From NCBI RefSeq assembly GCF_024609245.1, contig NZ_JANJYH010000012.1, positions 1 through 64,000 on the forward strand: DNA of 64,000 bases, given 5' to 3'. A model generated the notes under the pieces. That model was not told the DNA's origin, did not search any database, and was given only the letters and a program-made list of their open reading frames with translations. The stretch comes from Haloarchaeobius sp. FL176. Lineage in GTDB: Archaea; Halobacteriota; Halobacteria; Halobacteriales; Natrialbaceae. Position 1 is the stretch's first letter. Each line of letters starts with the position of its first letter. The position numbers and the translations under genes are program-made. Positions 37,738 to 48,357 of this stretch are shown here, piece after piece.

Positions 37738-38333
37738 AACTCGCCGAGACGGGACTGCCCGTCGCTCCCTTCCTCGCGGCCGCCGACCAGGTCGGCGGCG
37801 CTCTCTATGGCCGAGACGAACGTCTCTTTCTGACTCGGATCGTACAGCGTCGCCGCGGGATGGACACAGACGAGGAGGCGACGCGGCTCCCCCTCGATGC
37901 GGACGTCGGTGAGGCTCCCGGCCTCGTTCGTCACCGCGACGGAGCGCCCGAGCAGGTGTTCGGCGGGCACCTTCCCGAGAGTGACGAGCACTGCCGGGTC
38001 GACGAGGTCGATCTCGCGCTCGAGGTGCGGCCGGCAGTTCGCGAGCTCCTCCGCGTGTGGGTCGCGGTTCTCCGGCGGCCGGCACCGCACGCAGTTGGTG
38101 ATGCGGACCGTCTCGCGGTCGAGGCCGACCTCGCGGAGCGTCTCGGTGAGCACGTCGCCGGAGCGCCCGACGAACGGCTCGCCTTCCTCGTCCTCGTTCG
38201 CGCCGGGGGCCTCGCCGACGAACAGTACGTCCGCGTCGGCTGGTCCGACACCGTTGACGATCCGGCTGCGCGAGTCACAGAGCGCCGGACACTGCTCGCA
38301 GTCGTGGACCTCCAGCCCGTCCATGGTCTCCAT
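37734..38333 (-). CDS. udg: Uracil-DNA glycosylase, family 4-like (4Fe-4S)
   Basis: 199 aa. Removes uracil arising from cytosine deamination. The motif GEAPGANEDEEGEPFVGRSG and the C-terminal HPAATLYDP are those of iron-sulfur UDGs. Cluster ligands are expected among C12 and C15 (CEQC) plus Cys in ITNCVRCRPP and ELANCRPH. ATG 38333 is taken, with ATG 38324 an alternative. It overlaps convergent phnE by 4 bases. Confidence 0.92.
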   Translation of the reverse strand: METMDGLEVHDCEQCPALCDSRSRIVNGVGPADADVLFVGEAPGANEDEEGEPFVGRSGDVLTETLREVGLDRETVRITNCVRCRPPENRDPHAEELANCRPHLEREIDLVDPAVLVTLGKVPAEHLLGRSVAVTNEAGSLTDVRIEGEPRRLLVCVHPAATLYDPSQKETFVSAIESAADLVGGREEGSDGQSRLGEF

Positions 38334-38391
38334 ACGCCTTCACGCGTGGCGGGCCCACCTAACCGCTACGCTCTGTGGCCGCCCGGCGGTC

Positions 38392-38946
38392 TCAGGCCCG
38401 GCGGAGCTCGTCGCCGGCTCGGGCGGCAAACCGGGCGACACGGAGCGGTTCCGGTCGTCCTCCTTCGGGGGTGAACGCCCGGACAACGTCGCGGGCCTCG
38501 CTGTCGTCGATGCCGACGGCGCGCACGTACACGTTCTCGCCGTTGACCTCGACAGGCGTTCGCGACGGCTGGCGGTGGTACACTGCGAGCCGGTGTTCGC
38601 GTGCCGTGCCGTCGAAGGCGTCCTCGATAGCGGTTTCGAGCCCCGCGCTCGCCTCGAACGTCACCGAGAGGACCGGCCGGTCGACCGCGTCGTGGACCGC
38701 GTGAAGGTCGACGACGTTGTACCACGCCAGCGCGATACCGGCGAGGACGACGTAGCGTACGTCGTCCCGACCGAGTCGTTGGACCGTCTCGACGACGGCG
38801 TCGGTCGCGTCGCTCCCGCCGACCGTACACGTCCCAAAGGAGAGGCCATCGACAGTACGGTCCGCCCTGACGACGACGCCGGCGAGCGTGCTCACGCCGC
38901 CCTGCGTGGACTCTGCGATACCGACCGCCCGCACGCCGGCTTTCAT
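38392..38946 (-). CDS. DUF99 family protein
   Basis: 184 aa. Matches the archaeal DUF99/UPF0215 family, related in fold to endonuclease V: MKAGVRAVGIAES at the start, DVRYVVLAGIALAWYNVVDL in the middle, and RPVLSVTFEAS. Function unproved. It lies 58 bases upstream of udg on the same strand, and the pair may be co-transcribed, which would suit a DNA repair role. Confidence 0.87.
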   Translation of the reverse strand: MKAGVRAVGIAESTQGGVSTLAGVVVRADRTVDGLSFGTCTVGGSDATDAVVETVQRLGRDDVRYVVLAGIALAWYNVVDLHAVHDAVDRPVLSVTFEASAGLETAIEDAFDGTAREHRLAVYHRQPSRTPVEVNGENVYVRAVGIDDSEARDVVRAFTPEGGRPEPLRVARFAARAGDELRRA

Positions 38947-38950
38947 CCCG

Positions 38951-39127
38951 TCAGCCGTCGTCTTTGATGTCTTTCAGTCGATTTATGAGTTCGTCGCTGC
39001 TGGCTCCGTTCTCGAACTCGATTCGTCCCTGGTGGTCGTTCTCGCGCGAATCGACCGACTCTTCGTCGAGATCTGTGTCTATGCTCTGGTTGTTCTGTTC
39101 CGATTCGTCGTAGCTCCCGAAACCCAT
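38951..39127 (-). CDS. Small acidic MGFGSYDE protein (DUF5786-like)
   Basis: 58 aa from ATG 39127 to TGA 38951. It begins MGFGSYDESEQ and ends LINRLKDIKDDG. Short, highly charged proteins opening with MGFGSYDE are widespread in haloarchaea and form a domain of unknown function, which I recall as DUF5786. It has 13 or more acidic residues and no hydrophobic core to speak of. It ends 4 bases before the DUF99 gene begins, so the three minus-strand genes may form one operon. Confidence 0.8.
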   Translation of the reverse strand: MGFGSYDESEQNNQSIDTDLDEESVDSRENDHQGRIEFENGASSDELINRLKDIKDDG

Positions 39128-39270
39128 ACACTGTACAATAATCGTGGAGGACTCAAAAAAACCACGGCGGAGAACCCGTTCGAATTACGTTCGGCAATAT
39201 CTGCTGGAAACTTTCTGTGCGCGTTGCAGGCTCCAGTCAGCACTTAAGTGATGCTGTCGTACGGCGAGGT

Positions 39271-39885
39271 ATGGAAGTCCACAACGTCACTGCCGGCGCG
39301 GCGACGTTCACCTGCAACGCATACCTCGCCGTCGGCGACCGGACGGTACTCGTCGACGCGGGGGCCATGGACGGCGTCGTCGAGGTCGTCCGCGAACACA
39401 CCGACCACCTCGACGCGGTCGTGCTCACCCACCAGCACGGCGACCACGTCGCCCAGCTCGACGCCGTCTGCGAGGCGTTCGACGACCCGGACTGTTACGC
39501 CTACGGCGACCACCCGCGACGCACCCACGCCATCACCGACGGCGACGACCTCGTCATCGGCGACGAGCGCTTCGAAGTCGTCTACACCCCCGGCCACGCC
39601 ACCGACCACGTCTCCCTCGTCAGCGACAGCAGCCTGTTCAGCGGCGACGTCGTCGTCCACGACGACGGCGCGTTCGACTACGGCAGCTTCGGTCGGACCG
39701 ACATGGCCGGCCAGTCTCGCGAACGGCTCATCGAGAGCATCCACACCCTGCTCGAACGCATGCCCGACACAGTCGAGCACATGTACGCCGGCCACGGCGA
39801 GACCTTCCACGGTGACGTCCGCGACGTCGTCGAGACCGCACTCGACCGGGCCGAGAACCGCGAGCCGAAGTACCCCGACGAGTAG
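39271..39885 (+). CDS. MBL-fold metallohydrolase
   Basis: 204 aa from ATG 39271. The metallo-beta-lactamase fold with LTHQHGDHVAQLD (HxHxDH), TPGHATDHVSL, FSGDVVV and YAGHGETF, which together bind two metal ions. Glyoxalase II-like in layout, but the C-terminal domain is missing, so the substrate (thioester or other) is open. The divergent gap 39128-39270 contains its promoter (TTAAG at about 39243-39247). Confidence 0.92.
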   Translation: MEVHNVTAGAATFTCNAYLAVGDRTVLVDAGAMDGVVEVVREHTDHLDAVVLTHQHGDHVAQLDAVCEAFDDPDCYAYGDHPRRTHAITDGDDLVIGDERFEVVYTPGHATDHVSLVSDSSLFSGDVVVHDDGAFDYGSFGRTDMAGQSRERLIESIHTLLERMPDTVEHMYAGHGETFHGDVRDVVETALDRAENREPKYPDE

Positions 39886-39943
39886 CTGCGTCCTGCGAGT
39901 GTGGCCACTCCACGCGCGAGTGAGACGAGAAAGACGACTGCGA

Positions 39944-40093
39944 TTATGCGGCGCGCGCTTCCTTCGCCTTCGGGCGGAGCTTCTTGTAGCCGCACTTGCG
40001 GCACTTGTCCGCCCGCTTCGGGTTCCGCGCGTTGCAGCGCATGCAGATCATCTTCTCGAGCGACCGTTTCTCCGCAGCCTCGAATCGTGCCAT
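39944..40093 (-). CDS. rpl40e: Ribosomal protein eL40
   Basis: 49 aa from ATG 40093. A tiny zinc-ribbon protein of the large subunit: CMRCNARNP and CRKCGYKKL give four Cys ligands, followed by a basic tail ([10 protein letters not shown]). It is strongly basic, unusual in a halophile but normal for this protein. Length and sequence match other archaea. Confidence 0.96.
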   Translation of the reverse strand: MARFEAAEKRSLEKMICMRCNARNPKRADKCRKCGYKKLRPKAKEARAA

Positions 40094-40180
40094 ACTCCTC
40101 CCTACACCGTGCTGCGCGTAAAAGCGTTTCCGAGTGCGTCCGCGAGTTTTCTGGGTCGTGTGGTCGAACGGGACTGGAGT

Positions 40181-40451
40181 CACTGCTGGCGACACCAGCC
40201 AGAAAGCCCGGTCAGTCGGTAGGAAATGCGGGGACTCGGACAGCCAGCGGTCCTCGCTCCCTTTCAGCCCCTCCCCCGACCGTACCGCACCTCATTCCTC
40301 CCCAGCCGATTCGCTCGCGCGAGTTCGGCTCGCGGCCTTCGGCACGCTCACGGGTCGCTTTGCTCCCCGTTCACAGTCGCGGTTCTCACTCGCTACGCTC
40401 GTTCCGAACCGCGCACCTCTCGCCAGCCGCGCGCCAGTGGTTAAAATCCGG
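40181..40451 (+). repeat. Intergenic repeat element, copy A
   Basis: This stretch fills most of the 500-base gap between rpl40e and tsr3. It shares ordered blocks with copy B at 52790-53030: CAGCC followed by GAAAGCCC, then CCCTTTCAG, TCCTCCCCA, the identical 17-mer CGGCCTTCGGCACGCTC (40333-40349) and the identical CGCCAGCCGCGCGCCAG (40421-40437). The open frames crossing it show no protein-like composition, so it is non-coding DNA or RNA of a dispersed family. Bases 40452-40596 show nothing else. Confidence 0.6.
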
Positions 40452-40596
40452 TAGCCATCGAGCCTCCCCTTCAAATACCAACCCGCAACCAGACTCGACG
40501 TGACGTGAGAACGGTCGCACGAGGGCCGAGGCGGGAGCACGGCACACCCTCGCGCGCAGTGCACGGACTGGAGGGAGTGCGCGTGCCGTCTGTTCG

Positions 40597-41094
40597 CTAT
40601 TCCGCTTCGTCGACGAGGTAGTCGTCCTGGACCGCGACGACCTCGGTGGAGTCGGCACAGGCCGCGTAGCGCCGCAGCGGTTCCTCGTTGAGTTCGAGGA
40701 ACGTCTCGCCCCAGGTGAACTTCGCGAGGATGCGCTCGGCGTGGTCGCGCTCGCCGAGGATGCACAGCGCCGCGGCCAGCGCCTCGACGGTCGTCAGCGC
40801 GAACGGCTTCCCGAAATTCACCGGGTTGGCGGCGACGAGAAACGGGAGCGCCCGGTGCTCGCCGCGGAGGTCGAACGCAGCCACGTCCGCGCTCTCCCAC
40901 GAGCAGTCGAGCGCGACGAGGGTTTCGGGGTCGTCGGCCGGCGAGAGCGCCTGCTCCGCGTGTGGGTCCAGCACCAGCCCGTACGGAGTCGCCCGGTTCG
41001 AGCGGTGCAGCTCGGCGAGGTCGAACTTCGCGAGCTTCCGGGCCGTGCACTTGTCGGGGTCGTCGTCGCCCTCGTACCGGGCGTGGAGCTTCAC
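40597..41094 (-). CDS. tsr3: rRNA aminocarboxypropyltransferase
   Basis: 165 aa. Transfers the acp group from SAM to the hypermodified uridine of small-subunit rRNA. The DUF367/Tsr3 pattern is clear: [50 protein letters not shown] and [12 protein letters not shown]. Starts at ATG 41094, normal length for the archaeal enzyme. Confidence 0.95.
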   Translation of the reverse strand: MKLHARYEGDDDPDKCTARKLAKFDLAELHRSNRATPYGLVLDPHAEQALSPADDPETLVALDCSWESADVAAFDLRGEHRALPFLVAANPVNFGKPFALTTVEALAAALCILGERDHAERILAKFTWGETFLELNEEPLRRYAACADSTEVVAVQDDYLVDEAE

Positions 41095-41130
41095 ACCTCC
41101 CGTTGCCCGGCAGTGGGCAAAAGCGCCACG

Positions 41131-41547
41131 CTACACCAGTCGGTCGTACAGCGCGTCGATGTCGACCAGCGTCAGCTCCCGCTCCTGCATCGTCGCGATG
41201 TGGTCCGTGCGCTCGCCGACGGTCTGGCCGTCCATCGTCTCGAACAACTCCGCGAGGAACGGCTCCATCGCACCCCGAAGCTCGTCGTAGGTCGTCCGTA
41301 CCTGCCCAGTCCGCAGGTCGACGAGCACGGTCCCGCCGCGTTCGGCCACCTCGTAGCCGAGGAACTGCGGATGGACCGCCCGTTCGAGCCGTGCGAGGTC
41401 GTAGAGCCGTAGCAAAGAGTGCAGCGAGCCGTAGCCCTGATAGACCGTGTCGTCGTCGCTCTCGACGGCGAACTCCACGTGGTCAGAGGGCCCGGTCACC
41501 GCGGCCTCCCAGCCGCCGTGGACGCCCTGGAGTTGGAACCGAACCAT
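41131..41547 (-). CDS. Haloarchaeal protein of unknown function (138 aa)
   Basis: Read from ATG 41547, it starts MVRFQLQGVHGGWEAAVTGP. A beta-rich N-terminal half is followed by a helical C-terminal half (DELRGAMEPFLAELFETMDG). The composition is acidic and the product is soluble, with no signal. It lies 36 bases upstream of tsr3 on the same strand, so co-transcription is likely and a ribosome-related role is possible. I do not recognise a family. Confidence 0.7.
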   Translation of the reverse strand: MVRFQLQGVHGGWEAAVTGPSDHVEFAVESDDDTVYQGYGSLHSLLRLYDLARLERAVHPQFLGYEVAERGGTVLVDLRTGQVRTTYDELRGAMEPFLAELFETMDGQTVGERTDHIATMQERELTLVDIDALYDRLV

Positions 41548-41589
41548 GTAGGAGCGGTGGTCGCAAGCAGTGAAAAACCATCCGCACCT

Positions 41590-42010
41590 GCGTCGTTCAC
41601 GCCAGCGCGCGGAAGACGACGGGCGTCGCCTGTGACGACGGCGGCGACTCCGAGCAACGCGAGTGCAACCCCGTACCGGACCAGTGCCTCGGCGAACAAG
41701 CGCGGTCCGCTCGTATCGCTCCCCTCGCCCGCCCCCACCTTCCAGAGACCGTGGCTCACCCGGATGCCGCCTGCTCCGGTCAGCCAGAGCGCCGGAAGTT
41801 CGACGATGGCGTGCGGGACGGACACGGCGAGCGTCTCCCCTGCTACCCGGGGCCCCATTGCGCGGACGGTCACGCTCCCGACGACGGCCCGTTGTATCCG
41901 AGCAGCGCCACCGTCGGAATCCCGAGGCAGGCGATGGTGACCACCGTACCGTTGTGGACGAAGAGAGCGGTCGCCGAGATCGCGGGCAAATCCTGCGGAC
42001 CGGCAACCAT
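41590..42010 (-). pseudogene. Frameshifted SpoIIM/DUF95-like membrane protein remnant
   Basis: From ATG 42010 the frame reads ALFVHNGTVVTIACLGIPTV and then LLGYNG, and stops at TGA 41870-41872. In the next frame the protein goes on as VVGSVTVRAMG, then VSVPHAIVELPALWLTGAGG, then a further membrane helix (YGVALALLGVAAVV). Together this is the core of the SpoIIM/DUF95 family (HN helix, LGIPT, HxxxELPA). One missing base near 41880 explains the break. The N-terminal helix is absent and the C-terminus runs out, so it is a decayed gene unless a sequencing error caused the shift. Confidence 0.6.
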
Positions 42011-42041
42011 GGTTAAGTCGACGGGGCTGAGACGTTGACCC

Positions 42042-42920
42042 ATGCTCTCCGTCGGCTCCGAAGCACCGAACTTCTCCCTCCCTGGCGTCGAGGGGGGCGA
42101 GTTCGACGAGTACTCCCTCGTCGAGGCACTCCGGGAGGATCTCGTCGTCATCGCCTTCTATCCGGCCGATTTCAGCCCGACGTGTACGGACGAGCTCTGT
42201 ACGCTTCAGGATATGGACCTGCTGAATCTCGACGCGGACGTGACTCTCTTCGGCATCTCCGGAGACTCGGTGTTCAGCCACCGTCGGTTCGCCGAGGAGT
42301 ACGACATCACCTACCCACTGCTGGCAGACAGCATGGGCGAGGTCGCCGCGGAGTACGGCGTCTGCATGGCGGACTGGCGCGGGCACCGGAACGTCCCGAA
42401 GCGCTCGGTGTTCGTCATCGACGAGCGCCAGCGGGTGCGCTACGCCTGGTCGACGGACGACCAGAGTGTGCTGCCGGACGTTGGAGAGGTCCGCGCGGCC
42501 ATCGACGACGTGCGGGACGACCGGACCGCAGTCCAGCGGTACGCTCGCGGGCACGAACACCTCGACACGGGACGTGACCGGTTCGAGACCGCCTGGAGCG
42601 AGTACGAGGTGGCCGCGTGGCTCGGCGCGGTCGAGCACTTCGACGATGCGGTCGCGTACTTCGACGCGGCGGCCGAGAGCTTCCGGTCCGCTGGCCGCTT
42701 CGCGGAGTCGGCGCGCGTGGAGCATGCGTGCGAGGCGGCCGGCGACCGCGCAGACGAGTACCGACAGGCTGCCCGGTGGTACGCCCGCTCGGCGGAGTAC
42801 TACGCCGACGAGGAGGACGACCTGGGCGACGAGTACCGGGCGGACGCGGAGGGGCCACACGAGGCCGCGAGCACTGGCGACGAGCTGCCGGCACCCTCCT
42901 CGTTGTTCCCGGAAGAGTAG
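42042..42920 (+). CDS. bcp: Peroxiredoxin (BCP/PrxQ type) with a helical C-terminal extension
   Basis: 292 aa. Residues 1-150 are a peroxiredoxin with peroxidatic Cys48 in FSPTCTDELC and resolving Cys53, the CxxxxC spacing of BCP/PrxQ. It reduces peroxides with thioredoxin. Normal members have about 155 residues. Here some 135 extra residues follow, made of amphipathic helices (AVEHFDDAVAYFDAAAESFR, QAARWYARSAEYYADEEDDL) in a TPR-like pattern and an acidic end. The extension suggests a docking surface or oligomerisation module. Confidence 0.88.
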   Translation: MLSVGSEAPNFSLPGVEGGEFDEYSLVEALREDLVVIAFYPADFSPTCTDELCTLQDMDLLNLDADVTLFGISGDSVFSHRRFAEEYDITYPLLADSMGEVAAEYGVCMADWRGHRNVPKRSVFVIDERQRVRYAWSTDDQSVLPDVGEVRAAIDDVRDDRTAVQRYARGHEHLDTGRDRFETAWSEYEVAAWLGAVEHFDDAVAYFDAAAESFRSAGRFAESARVEHACEAAGDRADEYRQAARWYARSAEYYADEEDDLGDEYRADAEGPHEAASTGDELPAPSSLFPEE

Positions 42921-42991
42921 TCGTCGGCGGTCGAGATTCGTGTCCGGTCGCCAACCACTGGGTTTCTGTGGGCGGCGACCGAAGCACGCCC

Positions 42992-43345
42992 ATGGCTTCC
43001 GACGACCCGGTCGCGACGTACTACCGCGCGCTCGACGAGCACGACTACGAGACGCTCCGCTCGGCCCTCTCACCGTCGTTCGTTCAGCAACGGCCGGACC
43101 GCTCGTTCGAGGGTCGGGAGTCGTTCGTCCGGTTCATGCGTGACGGCCGGCCATCGCCGGAGACGAGCCACGAGTTACAGGGTCGGTTCCAGCGGGAAGC
43201 CGCTCCCGGTGAGAACGACGACACCGAGCAAACGGTGCTGGTCCGCGGTCGGGTGTGCGAGGACGGTGAGCCGTTGCTCCGGTTCGTCGACGTGTTCACG
43301 CTCTCGGAGGGTCGCATCGAGCGCATCGAGACGTACACGCGGTGA
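42992..43345 (+). CDS. SnoaL-like/NTF2-fold protein
   Basis: 117 aa from ATG 42992. The pattern VATYYRALDEHDYETLRSAL at the start, a Phe/Arg-rich middle and VFTLSEGRIERIETYTR at the end are typical of the SnoaL-like NTF2 fold, a cone-shaped pocket that can bind or isomerise small molecules. Ligand unknown. It follows the peroxiredoxin by 71 bases. Confidence 0.8.
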   Translation: MASDDPVATYYRALDEHDYETLRSALSPSFVQQRPDRSFEGRESFVRFMRDGRPSPETSHELQGRFQREAAPGENDDTEQTVLVRGRVCEDGEPLLRFVDVFTLSEGRIERIETYTR

Positions 43346-43352
43346 GGCTGTT

Positions 43353-43592
43353 TCAGTCCCGTCCGTCGCGTTCGAGCTTTCGCCTCCGGCGCTCGAACTC
43401 GTCGTCGTCCACCTCGCCGCGGGCGTAGGCGATGCGGAGCTCCTCGAGCGCGCGGTCCGTGCTCGACTGCTCGGACCGGGCGGCGTGGATGACGCCGGCG
43501 AGGAGCACCAGCGCGACCGGGAGCGAGAAGACGAACAGGATGATGGCGAGCTCGGCGCCACCGATGGCGCCGAAGAACGCTGGCGGGAACAT
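43353..43592 (-). CDS. Small membrane protein with SHOCT domain
   Basis: 79 aa. A hydrophobic N-terminal half (one helix, about residues 13-36) and a C-terminal SHOCT motif: ALEELRIAYARGEVDDDEFERRRRKLER, the short helical domain found at the ends of many membrane proteins. Likely oligomerisation. Convergent with the SnoaL-like gene, 7 bases apart. Confidence 0.85.
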   Translation of the reverse strand: MFPPAFFGAIGGAELAIILFVFSLPVALVLLAGVIHAARSEQSSTDRALEELRIAYARGEVDDDEFERRRRKLERDGRD

Positions 43593-43646
43593 ACGATAGC
43601 CACGTCAGGGTGTGGAAAAAGCGTTTCGTGGCGTGGGGGATGGACG

Positions 43647-45023
43647 CTACTCGTCGGTGCCGAGCGCGCTCTCGCCGACCTTCTCGTGGCCCTCGATGAC
43701 CTCGGTTCCCCCCATGTACGGCTGGAGGGGCTCGGGGACGTCGACGGTGCCGTCCTCGTTCTGGTAGTACTCCAGGATGGCGACCATCACGCGGCCGACG
43801 GCGGTCCCGGAGGCGTTGAGGGTGTGCAGGTACTCGGCGCTCTCGTGGTGTTCGGGCCGGTAGCGGATGCCCGCCCGGCGCGCCTGGAAGTCCTCGAAGT
43901 TCGAGGCGCTGGAGACCTCCAGCCAGCGGCCGCCCATGCTCTCGGGGGCGTCCTCGCTGTCGGTGCCGGGGGCCCACACTTCCAGGTCGTACGTCTTCGC
44001 GGAGGCGAACGTGAGGTCGCCGGTGCAGAGGTCGAGCACGCGGTAGGGGAGCCCGAGGCGTTCGAGCACCTCGGCGGCCTCCTCGACGAGCGCGTCGAGG
44101 CGGTCGTAGCTCTCCTCGGGCTCGACGAAGTTGACGAGTTCGACCTTGTTGAACTGATGGACGCGGACGATGCCGCGCGTCTCGGTGCCGTGTTCCCCGG
44201 CCTCGCGTCGGAAGTTCGGCGTGTACGCCTGGTGCTTCAGCGGGAGGTCCTCGCGGAGGAGGATATCGTCGCGGTACATGTTCGTGACCGGCACCTCCGC
44301 GGTGGGGCAGAGCCAGAGGTCGTCGTCGTCGTAGTCGTCGAACTCGTCGCCGCCGATGCGGTAGGCGTCCTCGTTGAACTTCGGCAGCTGGCCCGTGCCG
44401 CGCATCGAGGTCGACTTCACGGGGACCGGCGGGAACACGTCGACGTACTCCTGCTCGCGGTGGACGTCCAGCATGAACTGGATGAGCGCGTGTTCGAGGC
44501 GCGCGCCGTCGCCCTTCAGGAAGTAGAAGCCGGCGCCGGTGGTCTTCGCGCCGCGGCCCTCGTCGATGATGTCGAGCTCCTCGCCGAGGTCGTAGTGCGG
44601 CGTGACCTCGTCGGGCAGCTCGCGCAGCTCGTCGAAGCCCCAGCGCTCGACCTCGACGTTGTCGGCCTCGTCCTCGCCGACGGGCACGCCCTCGTGGGGG
44701 ACCTGCGGAAGTTCGAGCATCGCCTCGTCGAGTTCGTCTTCGAGCTCGTCGGTGCGTTCCTCGACCTCTTGGAGCCGCTCCTTGAGCTCGCTGGACCGCT
44801 CGATGGCCTCCTGGGCCGCCTCCTCCTCGCCCTCCTGTTTCAGCTGGCCGATCTTGCTGCTGACCTCGTTGCGCTCGTGACGGAGGTCGTCGCCTTCGGC
44901 TTTCAGTTCGCGCCACTTTTCGTCCAGTTCCAGAATCTCGTCGAGGTCCACGTCGTAGCCCCGGTTGTCGAGGCTCTCGCGGACTTCCTCGGGGTTCTCC
45001 CGGAGGTATCGGCGGTCGAGCAT
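43647..45023 (-). CDS. serS: Seryl-tRNA synthetase
   Basis: 458 aa from ATG 45023. An N-terminal antiparallel coiled-coil arm (residues about 30-105) binds the long variable arm of tRNA-Ser. The class II core has motif 1 ([13 protein letters not shown]), motif 2 ([12 protein letters not shown]) and motif 3 ([15 protein letters not shown]). This is the common bacterial-type SerRS used by haloarchaea, not the methanogen type. Confidence 0.97.
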   Translation of the reverse strand: MLDRRYLRENPEEVRESLDNRGYDVDLDEILELDEKWRELKAEGDDLRHERNEVSSKIGQLKQEGEEEAAQEAIERSSELKERLQEVEERTDELEDELDEAMLELPQVPHEGVPVGEDEADNVEVERWGFDELRELPDEVTPHYDLGEELDIIDEGRGAKTTGAGFYFLKGDGARLEHALIQFMLDVHREQEYVDVFPPVPVKSTSMRGTGQLPKFNEDAYRIGGDEFDDYDDDDLWLCPTAEVPVTNMYRDDILLREDLPLKHQAYTPNFRREAGEHGTETRGIVRVHQFNKVELVNFVEPEESYDRLDALVEEAAEVLERLGLPYRVLDLCTGDLTFASAKTYDLEVWAPGTDSEDAPESMGGRWLEVSSASNFEDFQARRAGIRYRPEHHESAEYLHTLNASGTAVGRVMVAILEYYQNEDGTVDVPEPLQPYMGGTEVIEGHEKVGESALGTDE

Positions 45024-45190
45024 TTGCAAGGTGGTTGCTGTGGGGTCGGGAAAACCGTATCGGATGTGTGTTGGAGCGTGTCAACCCCTCTCGGTGTTGC
45101 AGGGACAAGCGAACGGGCGGGCTGGCGGGAACGACCGCCGGCACCCGCGAACGCACGACTCTTTGCGCTGGCTCGCGTACGACGGGCACG

Positions 45191-47260
<2,070 letters not shown>

Positions 47261-47318
47261 CGTTTCTCCTCCCCGAATATCACGGGAAATAAAACGCCGT
47301 GGGCCGTAGCCGCGACCG

Positions 47319-48284
47319 ATGAACGACGGGGACTGGACACGACGCGGCATCCTCGCGACGGGCACGGCGGCGCTGCTCGCTGGCTGCCAGAGCGACGGCG
47401 GCGGGACGGAGACGGCTCGGCCGACGACGCGAGTCACCACGACGATGACGACGACGGCGGCGGAACCGACGGAGACAGCGACGGGAACTGCGACGGAGCC
47501 GTCCTACCGCGTCGACCGGGACCTGTCGTTCGTCGAGACCGACGGGGGGCCGCTCCGCCTCGACCTCTACCGGCCACGCGACCGGACGGACCTCCCCTTC
47601 GTCGTGTTCGCCCACGGAGGCGGCTGGATTCGCGGGAACAAGGGGTTCAGGCCGCTGTTCTCGATGCTCTGTGAGGCCGGTATCGCGGTCGCGGACGTGC
47701 AGTACCGGCTCGCGCCCGGCGCACAGTTCCCCCGCCCGGTCCGCGACGTGGTCGCCGCCGTGACCTGGGTCCGGGCGAACGCCGAGGCGTACGGCATCGA
47801 CCCGGCCCGCGGCGCGCTGGCGGGCTACTCGGCCGGGGCCCACCTCGCGGCGCTCGTCGCGGTCGCCCCCGACGTGCCGGCGTTCCGGCCCGACGTCAGG
47901 CCGGACCAGCCCGTCGCCGTCGACGCGTTCGTCGGGTTCAGCGGCATCTACGACCTCGCCGACCCCGGCTCGATGGACAGTTCCCTCGTGCAGGCGTTCG
48001 TCGGTGCCGACGAGTCAGCGTCGACGTACGAGCAGGCCTCGCCCGTCGACCACACCGACGGGGACGACCCGCCCGCGATGCTGCTCCACGGCACCGAGGA
48101 CGGCGTGGTCCCGTACCGGTCGGCGACCCGGCTGCGCGACTCGCTGCAGGCCGCGGCCGTCCCGGTCGAGCTGTTCACCGCCGAAGGGGCCGGCCACGGG
48201 CTCATCGACGCGCCGTCGTGGCAGTCGACGTACGAACCGCCGCTCCGGCAGTTCCTCGGGGACCGTCTCGGTGTCGCCGACTGA
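47319..48284 (+). CDS. Alpha/beta hydrolase lipoprotein (carboxylesterase-like)
   Basis: 321 aa. Lipoprotein signal with a twin-arginine (TRRGILATGTAALLAGC, Cys23) and a long Thr-rich linker. Hydrolase motifs: oxyanion HGGGW, nucleophile Ser in GYSAG, acid Asp in HGTEDGVVPY and His in GAGHG. The HGGG motif places it among the HSL/BD-FAE-type esterases. An exported, membrane-anchored esterase or lipase. Substrate unknown. Confidence 0.88.
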   Translation: MNDGDWTRRGILATGTAALLAGCQSDGGGTETARPTTRVTTTMTTTAAEPTETATGTATEPSYRVDRDLSFVETDGGPLRLDLYRPRDRTDLPFVVFAHGGGWIRGNKGFRPLFSMLCEAGIAVADVQYRLAPGAQFPRPVRDVVAAVTWVRANAEAYGIDPARGALAGYSAGAHLAALVAVAPDVPAFRPDVRPDQPVAVDAFVGFSGIYDLADPGSMDSSLVQAFVGADESASTYEQASPVDHTDGDDPPAMLLHGTEDGVVPYRSATRLRDSLQAAAVPVELFTAEGAGHGLIDAPSWQSTYEPPLRQFLGDRLGVAD

Positions 48285-48357
48285 CGGGGGCTACGCATTT
48301 CAGATTCTGAAACCGCGGCCCGATTTATTTCGGAATGATGTGAGTACGTCGAACCAC

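Noticed and set aside
40134-40454. Short frames in the rpl40e-tsr3 gap
   Set aside because: They coincide with repeat element A and are rich in Ser/Arg/Pro without any conserved pattern.
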